From positions 1-64,000 of the forward strand of contig NZ_JAGTJJ010000041.1 of NCBI RefSeq assembly GCF_028435365.1: a stretch of DNA of 64,000 nt. Direction: 5' to 3'. The translations under genes and the position numbers were made by a program. Positions 55,147-64,000 of the stretch are shown piece by piece. The DNA is from Polyangium jinanense (GTDB taxonomy: Bacteria; Myxococcota; Polyangia; Polyangiales; Polyangiaceae). The notes below the pieces were generated by a model that saw only the letters and a program-made list of their open reading frames with translations, did no database searches and was not told where the DNA came from. Numbering within the stretch: position 1 is the first letter of the stretch; the number at the start of each line of letters is the position of its first letter.

Positions 55147-55619
55147 GGGCAAGCCCTGAGCCCGCCGAAGGGCCTCGCAAGGGAGGCCCCGTCGCATGTC
55201 CCCCTCCAGGTCATCCCTTCCCATCGGCACGCGTGCACGGCGGTGACTCGCGAGCGAGCAACGCTTGCACCGCGGACACCGGCCACGCGCGGTACGACCG
55301 TTGCGGTCGAACGAAGCGAGGAGGTGGTCCCCATGAAAACCGCGTTGTTTTCCGCGCTTCTCTTCGCCTTTGCCGCGGCCCCTGCCGCGGAGGACGAGCC
55401 GCCGCCGAGCTGCACGACCCAGTGCGAGACGAAGTTTGCCGAGTGCCGGGGATCGGCCCGCGACCCGGTGGATTTTTTGATGTGTAAATACCAGTACAGC
55501 TTCTGCTTGGAGAATTGCCCGCCGCGGTGAGGGCGGGCCATCCTGGAAACCTGCCCGCCGCCGAGGCCCTGAGGCTCGATCGCCTAGAATGTGAACAATC
55601 GCTCCGAAAATGGAGCGAT
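55147..55619 (+). repeat. Segmental duplication, copy A
   Basis: This block, from GGGCAAGCCCTGAGCCC to the hairpin ATCGCTCC-GAAAAT-GGAGCGAT (55598-55619), is nearly identical to 55872-56295 except for a 24-bp segment absent from copy B and differences inside the small gene. It contains promoter-side DNA, one tiny secreted-protein gene and its downstream hairpin. The stretch 54977-55332 holds no other gene. Confidence 0.9.
55333..55530 (+). CDS. Tiny secreted protein with mirror-symmetric cysteines (copy A)
   Basis: This 65-residue precursor has a signal peptide of about 20 residues (MKTALFSALLFAFAAAPAA) and a mature part of about 45. The six cysteines are spaced C-x3-C-x6-C-x12-C-x6-C-x3-C. 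This symmetry fits a two-helix hairpin stapled by disulfides. GAGGAGG lies upstream. A paralogue with identical signal peptide is at 56033. The role is unknown; extracellular effector, inhibitor or metal-binding peptide are possibilities. Confidence 0.75.
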   Translation: MKTALFSALLFAFAAAPAAEDEPPPSCTTQCETKFAECRGSARDPVDFLMCKYQYSFCLENCPPR

Positions 55620-55641
55620 ATGAAGGCCGACACCCCCACGA

Positions 55642-55878
55642 GAGCTGCCACAGGCTCGACGGCAAGACGGACGACGAGGACTCGCTCGCGCCGGAGCTGC
55701 GCGGTTGGGCCTCGGTGCCGTGGATCCTCGCGCAGATCGATGATCCGGGCAGCGGCGCGACCTACCCGAAGGGCGCGATGGATCCGAAGCTCGAAGGGCA
55801 CATGCTGGCTTCAAGGAGAAGCTGTCCGAGAAGGATCGGGCGCTGCTCGCGAAGTTCGTGCAGGAGCAGGCGGGCAAG
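55642..55878 (+). pseudogene. Broken copy of the cytochrome c tail of the 51244 gene
   Basis: This 237-bp stretch matches 52755-52992 almost base for base, from GAGCTGCCA to CAGGCGGGCAAG. It has lost one base where the parent reads CCGGCGTTC and the copy reads CTGGCTTC, so the frame is broken. The haem Cys pair is incomplete (SCHR context without the first Cys). It lies between the two copies of the small secreted gene. It is a remnant, not a gene. Confidence 0.88.
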
Positions 55879-56295
55879 CCCTGAGCCCCCGTCGCACGTC
55901 CCCCTCCAGGTCATCCCTTCCCATCGGCACGCGTGCACGGCGGTGACTCGCGAGCGAGCAACGCTTGCACCGCGGACACCGGCTACGCGCGGTACGACCG
56001 TTGCGGTCGAACGAAGCGAGGAGGTGGTCCCCATGAAAACCGCGTTGTTTTCCGCGCTTCTCTTCGCCTTTGCCGCGGCCCCTGCCGCGGAGGACGACTG
56101 CACGACCCAGTGCGAGACGGAGTATGTTGAGTGCCTCGAAGTGTACGATGAGAACACGTGTGGAAGCTGGCTCAGGTCCTGCTTGGAGAGGTGCCCGCCG
56201 CTGTGAGGGCGGGCCATCCTGGAAACCTGCCCGCCGCCGAGGCCCTGAGGCTCGATCGCCTAGAATGTGAGCAATCGCTCCGAAAATGGAGCGAT
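55872..56295 (+). repeat. Segmental duplication, copy B
   Basis: This block begins inside the last codons of the cytochrome c remnant (GGGCAAGCCCTGAGCCC) and ends at the same hairpin as copy A (56274-56295). Non-coding parts are almost unchanged from copy A, while the mature region of the enclosed gene has diverged. Confidence 0.9.
56033..56206 (+). CDS. Tiny secreted protein with mirror-symmetric cysteines (copy B)
   Basis: This 57-residue precursor has the same signal peptide as copy A. The mature peptide has spacing C-x3-C-x6-C-x8-C-x6-C-x3-C. The outer spacings are identical to copy A, while the central loop is four residues shorter and most other residues differ (CTTQCETEYVEC against CTTQCETKFAEC). 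Conserved Cys and identical flanks with divergent loops suggest diversifying selection on the mature peptide. Confidence 0.75.
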   Translation: MKTALFSALLFAFAAAPAAEDDCTTQCETEYVECLEVYDENTCGSWLRSCLERCPPL

Positions 56296-56460
56296 GAAGC
56301 GCCGAAGCGAGGTCCGGGCGGTCCGGGTGACGCTTGGCGAAGCGCCAAGAGGGGGTTGGAGCGGTCCGGGGGCCCTTCGGCGGAGCGCCGACGGGAGGTG
56401 GGAGCGGCCGGGGGGGTCGTCGGCGAAGCGCCAAAGGCGGACTGGAGCCCCCGCTTGACC
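56293..56460. repeat. Degenerate 43-bp tandem array, locus 4
   Basis: Four units start at 56293, 56336, 56379 and 56422, exactly 43 bp apart. Each begins GGCGAAGCGCC or a close variant and ends in TT or TC. This array lies between the duplicated small-gene block and the 3' end of the histidine kinase gene, with no helical gene directly beside it. The rest of 56207-56515 shows no gene. Confidence 0.75.
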
Positions 56461-56515
56461 CCGTCCGTGGAGGCGAGGGGTCGGGCCGTCCTGAAGCGGC
56501 GCTCGCCCCGCCCCC

Positions 56516-59839
<3,324 letters not shown>

Positions 59840-60090
59840 GGCGTCCCGTCGGTGCGCGGCGCTCCCCCCCACGCGATGACGTCTCCGAAGCGTACCTTCA
59901 TTTTCGTCGTGATACGCGACAAAAAGGCCTCGCCGGAGAAAACGTGCGGCGTCCTGGTCCGTCTGCGACGTTCCTCCGAACGCATCACGCGCGCAGGATT
60001 TGCGCGCGTGCGCGGCCGCATCGAACGCAGGTGATCCGATGCGCATGAAGGCTCACGTCGCGCGCCGCGGAGGGTGAAAAAAACGAAGCT

Positions 60091-60120
60091 TTGCGAAGGC
60101 TCGGGGGCTGGGACTAGAGT
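60091..60120 (+). promoter_or_regulatory. Candidate promoter of the thiolase gene
   Basis: TTGCGA (60091-60096), an 18-bp spacer and TAGAGT (60115-60120) precede the ATG at 60129 by 8 nt. No SD is present, so a very short leader is expected. Confidence 0.45.
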
Positions 60121-60128
60121 CCCTTCGC

Positions 60129-61352
60129 ATGAGCACGCGACAGTCTCTTTTGCCTCGCGAGGTCTACGTCGTCGACGCCGTTCGCACGCCGATCGGACGT
60201 TACGCCGGAGGGCTCGCGAGTGTGCGGCCCGACGACCTCGCGGCGCACGTCGTGTCGGCGCTGGCGAAACGCAACGAGGCGCTCGCCCCGCGGCTCGATC
60301 ACGTGGTGTTCGGCGCGACGAACCAGGCGGGCGAGGACAACCGCAACGTCGCGCGCATGGCGCTCCTCATCGCGGGCCTGCCGTACGAGGTGCCGGCGGT
60401 GACGGTGAACCGGCTCTGCGGCTCGGGCCTCGAGGCGGTCGCGGACGCGGCGCGGATGATCGCCGTGGGTGAGGCGTCGTGCGTGATCGCGGGCGGGGTC
60501 GAGAGCATGACGCGCGCGCCGTTCTCCATGCCGAAGCAGGCCAGCGCCTTCGATCGCACGCCGCCGCCGGTCTACGACACGACGCTCGGCTGGCGGTACG
60601 AGAACACACGGATGAAGGCGCGTTTCCCGCTGATCTCGATGGGCGAGACGGCCGAGAACGTGGCCGAGAAGTACGGCGTTTCCCGAGAAGATCAGGATCG
60701 CTTCGCGGTCGAGTCGCAGCGCCGGGCCGCCGAGGCGTGGAAGAGCGGGGCCTTCGCAGCCGAGGTCGTGCCCGTGCCGATCCCGCAGAAGAAAGGCGAT
60801 CCCGTGCTGTTCGACCGCGACGAGTCCGTGCGCGAAGGCACGACGCTCGACGCGCTCGCGAAGCTGCCGGCGGTGTTCAAGAAGGGCGGCAGCGTGACGG
60901 CAGGCAACTCGTCACCGATCAACGACGGCGCCTCGGGGCTGCTGCTCGCGTCGGCGGAGGTCGTCGCGGCGACGGGCGTGACGCCGCTCGCGCGTGTGCT
61001 CGGCAGCCAGACGGCCGGCGTGGATCCGAGCTTCATGGGCGAGGGGCCGATCCCCGCCGTCCGAAAGTTGCTCACCCGCGCGGGCCTCTCGGCGTCGGAC
61101 GTGGACCTCGTCGAGCTGAACGAGGCGTTCGCGGCGCAGGCGCTCGCGTGTGTGCGTACGCTCGAGATCGATCCGTCGCGGGTCAACGTGAACGGCGGCG
61201 CCATCGCGCTCGGCCACCCGATCGGCTCGTCGGGCGCGCGTATCGCCTGCACGCTCGTGCACGCGATGAAGGCGCGTGAAAAGAAGCTCGGCCTCGCGTC
61301 GCTTTGCATCGGCGTGGGGCAAGGGATCGCGGCTCTGTTCGAAAAAGTCTGA
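60129..61352 (+). CDS. Acetyl-CoA C-acyltransferase (thiolase)
   Basis: This 407-residue thiolase has the nucleophile C97 in [11 protein letters not shown], the [11 protein letters not shown] motif with the active-site His, and CIGVGQGIA with the second catalytic Cys. It cleaves 3-ketoacyl-CoA with CoA or condenses two acetyl-CoA. The NRLCGSG and [10 protein letters not shown] forms fit FadA/PcaF-like degradative thiolases, but chain-length specificity cannot be read. It is monogenic; a GC hairpin separates it from the cyclophilin gene. Confidence 0.92.
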   Translation: MSTRQSLLPREVYVVDAVRTPIGRYAGGLASVRPDDLAAHVVSALAKRNEALAPRLDHVVFGATNQAGEDNRNVARMALLIAGLPYEVPAVTVNRLCGSGLEAVADAARMIAVGEASCVIAGGVESMTRAPFSMPKQASAFDRTPPPVYDTTLGWRYENTRMKARFPLISMGETAENVAEKYGVSREDQDRFAVESQRRAAEAWKSGAFAAEVVPVPIPQKKGDPVLFDRDESVREGTTLDALAKLPAVFKKGGSVTAGNSSPINDGASGLLLASAEVVAATGVTPLARVLGSQTAGVDPSFMGEGPIPAVRKLLTRAGLSASDVDLVELNEAFAAQALACVRTLEIDPSRVNVNGGAIALGHPIGSSGARIACTLVHAMKAREKKLGLASLCIGVGQGIAALFEKV

Positions 61353-61359
61353 GGGGGTC

Positions 61360-61375
61360 GGGGCCAAACGGCCCC
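61360..61375 (+). terminator. Small GC hairpin after the thiolase gene
   Basis: GGGGCC-AAAC-GGCCCC forms a 6-bp stem 7 bp after the thiolase stop. No T-run follows; it may attenuate or protect the 3' end. Confidence 0.35.
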
Positions 61376-61396
61376 AGGTAAAAGGAAGGAAGAGAC

Positions 61397-61966
61397 ATGC
61401 AATTTCCGGCCATCAACGTGCCCGGCCAAGGGCAGCTTTACGCACGGCTCGTCACGACACTCGGCGACATCATCGTCCGGCTCGAGGAGGAGCGCGCGCC
61501 GAACACCGTGAAGAACTTCGTCGGCCTCGCGACCGGCGCGATCGAGTGGCGGGACCCGAAGACCGGGGAGGCCCAGAAGAACAACCCGCTGTACAACGGC
61601 GTCCGCTTCCACCGCGTGATCCCGAGGTTCATGATCCAGTGCGGCGATCCGCTCACGCGTTACACGGACACGGCGTCGCGCTGGGGCACGGGCGGGCCGG
61701 GCTACAAGTTCGCCGACGAGTTCCACCCGGAGCTCCGGCACGACGGGCCGGGCGTGCTCTCGATGGCGAACAGCGGCCCGGGGTCGAACGGGTCGCAGTG
61801 GTTCATCACGGAGGGGCCGACGCCGCACCTCAACAACAAGCATTCGGTCTTCGGCAAGGTCGTGACCGGTCAGGACGTGGTCAACAAGATCGCGAACGTC
61901 CAGACCTCGCGGGATCGGCCGAATGTGGACGTGGTGCTCGAGCGGGTGGAGATCTACCGGCAGTAG
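61397..61966 (+). CDS. Cyclophilin-type peptidyl-prolyl cis-trans isomerase
   Basis: This 189-residue cytosolic PPIase has the catalytic Arg in VRFHRVIPRFMIQCGD, GPGSNGSQWFIT with Gln and Phe of the active site, and LNNKHSVFGKVV. It speeds Xaa-Pro isomerisation in protein folding. There is no signal peptide. AAAGGAAGGAAG lies 7 nt before the ATG. The 44-bp gap behind the thiolase may allow read-through. Confidence 0.93.
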   Translation: MQFPAINVPGQGQLYARLVTTLGDIIVRLEEERAPNTVKNFVGLATGAIEWRDPKTGEAQKNNPLYNGVRFHRVIPRFMIQCGDPLTRYTDTASRWGTGGPGYKFADEFHPELRHDGPGVLSMANSGPGSNGSQWFITEGPTPHLNNKHSVFGKVVTGQDVVNKIANVQTSRDRPNVDVVLERVEIYRQ

Positions 61967-62021
61967 CCGGAGCGGGCGAAGCGGCGCCGGGCCTCCACGG
62001 AGACCCGGCGCGCAGCTTCGA

Positions 62022-63089
62022 TCAGGGCGCGCAGGTCTTGTTCGCGCCCGCGCCCATGCACTTGTTGGTCAAACAATCGGCGTTCACGGCGCACGGGGCG
62101 CCGACCTCGCCCTTGCAGACGCCGGCCCCGTCGCAGGCCTTGTTGCCCATGCAGGTCGTCGTGGCGTTCGTGTCGTCCTGGTTGACCGGCACGTTCGAGC
62201 ACGTGCCCTCCTGGCCCGTGACGTTGCACGCCTTGCACGTCCCGGTGCAATCGGTGTCGCAACAGACGCCGTCCGCGCAGAAGCCGCTCGCGCACTCGTC
62301 GTTGGTCGCGCACGCCGCCGCGATGCACTTGTCGGGGCAAGTTCCGCCGCAATCGACGCCGGTCTCCGTGCCGTTCATCACGCCGTCGTCGCAGGCGACG
62401 CACGTGTGGTCGGGCAGGCACGTCGCGTTCGCGCCCGTGCAGTCGGCGTCGGCGACACAGGCCACGCACGTGTTCATGTCGCATTTCGGCGTCGGATCGT
62501 TGCAGTCGCCGTCGTCCATGCACTCGACGCACATGCCGGCGTCGTTGCACACGCCGCCCTGGCAGGCGTCACCGGGGGTCGGCACGTGCATGGGCGCGCC
62601 GTTCACGCAGGCCGAGTCCGTGCAGGGGTTGCCGTCGCCGGGCGGCGTGTCGGACTCGTCGACGGTCTCCCTCTCGCCACCCATGCCGTCGCACTCGAGG
62701 TCCTTGCAGTCGCCGTTCGTCGGGTCGGGCAGGCCCATACCGTCGGGCGCGTCGGTCGCCTCGCACATCCCCTGAACGCAGTCCCACGCGCGGCAAGCCG
62801 TGTCCGCCGGGCAGTCCGTGGGGTTCTCGCAAGGCGTGCCGCCCATGCCGCCCGAGCCGCCTCCGCCGACGCCGCCCATGCCCCCGGCGCCGCCGATCCC
62901 GCCGACGCCGCCCATGCCGCCCGCGCCGCCGATTCCGCCCGCGCCGCCGGTGTTCGACGAGCTCGCCCCACCCCCGAGGCCGCCGGTGCCGCCCGTGGGC
63001 TCGAACTGGTTGAAGTCTTGGGTACAGCCCACGTACGTGAGGCCCAGGGCCGACAGAAGAGTTGCGGTCAAGATGGCGGAGCGCTTCAC
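62022..63089 (-). CDS. Cys-rich lipoprotein with glycine-rich stalk
   Basis: This 355-residue protein has a lipobox LTYVGC near residue 22 and a Gly-rich stalk (GGAGGMGGVGGIGGAGGMGG type, ~32-85). About 270 residues of short disulfide knots follow (CDMNTCVACVADADC, DGVCCDTDCTGTCKAC). This family is common on myxobacterial cells and often mislabelled in databases. It probably forms a surface or outer-membrane attached structure. GAGGTG lies 5 nt before the GTG at 63089, which settles the start against the longer ORF. Confidence 0.8.
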   Translation of the reverse strand: MKRSAILTATLLSALGLTYVGCTQDFNQFEPTGGTGGLGGGASSSNTGGAGGIGGAGGMGGVGGIGGAGGMGGVGGGGSGGMGGTPCENPTDCPADTACRAWDCVQGMCEATDAPDGMGLPDPTNGDCKDLECDGMGGERETVDESDTPPGDGNPCTDSACVNGAPMHVPTPGDACQGGVCNDAGMCVECMDDGDCNDPTPKCDMNTCVACVADADCTGANATCLPDHTCVACDDGVMNGTETGVDCGGTCPDKCIAAACATNDECASGFCADGVCCDTDCTGTCKACNVTGQEGTCSNVPVNQDDTNATTTCMGNKACDGAGVCKGEVGAPCAVNADCLTNKCMGAGANKTCAP

Positions 63090-63178
63090 GGCATCACCTC
63101 GCTCGGGCGCGCGGGCCCGACTGGAAAGGATGCCCGAAGGTATCACGTCGAGGGCGATCGCAGGAGACCGGCGAGCGC

Positions 63179-64000
63179 TCACACGACCGTGGGTGGCTCG
63201 TCGTCCGGCCCACGATCCATGAGGTGGCGCGCCTCCACGAGGTGCGGCTCGACCTTCGATGCACGGGTCACGCGGGAAGCACGAAGCGCCGCGAGGACCG
63301 CGTCTTTCGTGGTCGCGCCGAGGCCCCGCGCGCGAGAGAGCGTGAGGATCGCCTGGTCGATGTCGTGCAGCTCCCCGAGGTGCCGCTGCATGCGCGTCGC
63401 GTGCTTGGCGAAGTGCATCGCCTTGGCGCCGAGCGGCGCGGCGAAGAGGTCGGCGGTGTACCGCAGGCGCTTGTAACGAATGCGGAGCTCGTGCATCGCC
63501 TCGACGTCGCCGACGTCCCGCATGGCCCACGTCACGACGTCACGCGCGGCGTGATCGAGGACCTGGTGACCGAGATCGACGGCGGACATGCGTCGCGGCG
63601 TGTCGCCGTAGAGGCGCGCGGCGAGCGCCTGGAAGGAGCGCTCGAGAGGCCTGATGCGCTTGCCGCCCGGCAAGGTCGGAGCGCGATGGGGAGGGCCGTC
63701 CCGGAGGAGGCGTGTCACCTCGGCGTGCTCTTTCCGGACGGCGAGGTCGCGGCGGACGAGCCAGCCGCCGAGCTCGTCGTGCGCCTCTTCGGGTAGGTCG
63801 AGCGCGGCGAGCGTCTCGCGCAGCACCTCCTCGTCGCGGAGATCGCCCGTGGCCTGGGCGTGGTAGCGGATCTCGCCCTCGATCCGCGCGAGCCGCTTGC
63901 GCCGCCAGAGCTCGCGCGCGACGCGGAGGATCGTCCGCATCCGCCGGAGCGCCACGCGGAAATCGTGGAGCGCCTCCTCGTCGGTGGGGCCGCCCGGCGT
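63179..64000 (-). CDS. CHAD-domain protein (5' part outside the window)
   Basis: At least 274 residues are visible, and the frame stays open to the window edge. The first visible residues, ALHDFRVALRRMRTILRVA, are the conserved His/Arg signature of the CHAD domain. A second helical repeat contains AMHELRIRYKRLRYTADLF. CHAD proteins bind polyphosphate and often accompany CYTH triphosphatases. The gene lies 89 bp upstream-side of the Cys-rich lipoprotein gene in the same orientation. Whether a CYTH domain precedes it cannot be seen. Confidence 0.88.
   Translation of the reverse strand, partial: TPGGPTDEEALHDFRVALRRMRTILRVARELWRRKRLARIEGEIRYHAQATGDLRDEEVLRETLAALDLPEEAHDELGGWLVRRDLAVRKEHAEVTRLLRDGPPHRAPTLPGGKRIRPLERSFQALAARLYGDTPRRMSAVDLGHQVLDHAARDVVTWAMRDVGDVEAMHELRIRYKRLRYTADLFAAPLGAKAMHFAKHATRMQRHLGELHDIDQAILTLSRARGLGATTKDAVLAALRASRVTRASKVEPHLVEARHLMDRGPDDEPPTVV

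Noticed and set aside
55610..56206. A 198-codon gene joining the cytochrome c fragment to the small secreted protein
   Set aside because: The fragment is frameshifted relative to its parent, and the small protein has its own SD, ATG and signal peptide.
61923..63476. 517-codon frame opposite the Cys-rich lipoprotein
   Set aside because: It is antisense to a gene with SD, lipobox and Cys knots; the translation is Ala/Arg/Val low complexity.

Overview
The window is very GC-rich, has long antisense ORF shadows, and is full of secreted lipoproteins, Gly/Cys-rich surface proteins, Ser/Thr kinases, PEGA/TPR and AgmX/PglI-type domains and hybrid histidine kinases. This gene content points to a large myxobacterial genome (Polyangiales, Sorangium/Polyangium-like). 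That placement is an inference from gene content; no rRNA or tRNA gene was seen.

Layout. 1-13.5 kb: a palindromic repeat block, a cytochrome c-NnrU fusion, a UbiA-family/radical-SAM pair, two membrane proteins, a helical protein with a divergent lipoprotein, a halogenase-like flavoenzyme, and a giant EGF-like lipoprotein ending in six near-identical 118-residue repeats. 13.5-25.7 kb: a double radical-SAM plus Gfo/Idh/MocA fusion, a strikingly eukaryote-like bifunctional 6-phosphofructo-2-kinase/fructose-2,6-bisphosphatase, an AgmX/PglI-type membrane protein, a DUF2330 protein and a lipoprotein alpha-amylase. 25.9-32.3 kb: a FecR/VIT/vWA/TPR protein, a coiled-coil membrane protein and an RsbR-like PAS-STAS regulator. 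32.5-38.9 kb: a helical protein, a long noncoding repeat array, and a translationally coupled lipoprotein-toxin-immunity operon. The toxin has a signal peptide, a pretoxin-like motif and a PD-(D/E)XK-like nuclease end. 38.9-47.6 kb: an ECF sigma factor and a four-helix-bundle gene between inverted hexanucleotide microsatellites, trmH-like methyltransferase, a kinase/PEGA/lipoprotein operon, and a membrane Fe-S electron-transfer protein. 48.3-56.5 kb: an Omp85 protein, a Rieske plus cytochrome b-diheme c pair, a third helical protein with repeat array and lipoprotein, and a segmental duplication that carries two tiny secreted Cys-symmetric proteins and a broken copy of the cytochrome c tail. 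56.5-64 kb: a four-GAF hybrid histidine kinase, thiolase, cyclophilin, a Cys-rich lipoprotein and a truncated CHAD protein.

The least explained structure is a family of degenerate tandem arrays with a constant period of about 43 bp. Three of them fill the intergenic space between a leftward gene for an all-helical protein of about 235-265 residues and a rightward lipoprotein gene (6.7 kb, 33.3-34.05 kb, 53.85-54.1 kb). A fourth lies at 56.3 kb. The unit sequence differs between loci, but period and phase are held, and 43 is not a multiple of 3, so the arrays are not coding.

Several genes without a Shine-Dalgarno sequence have a TTGnnn/TAnnnT promoter-like pair ending only 6-14 nt before the start codon, which suggests short-leader or leaderless mRNAs. 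Starts were moved inward from the longest ORF wherever a signal peptide, SD or neighbouring gene demanded it. Quoted residue numbers refer to those starts.
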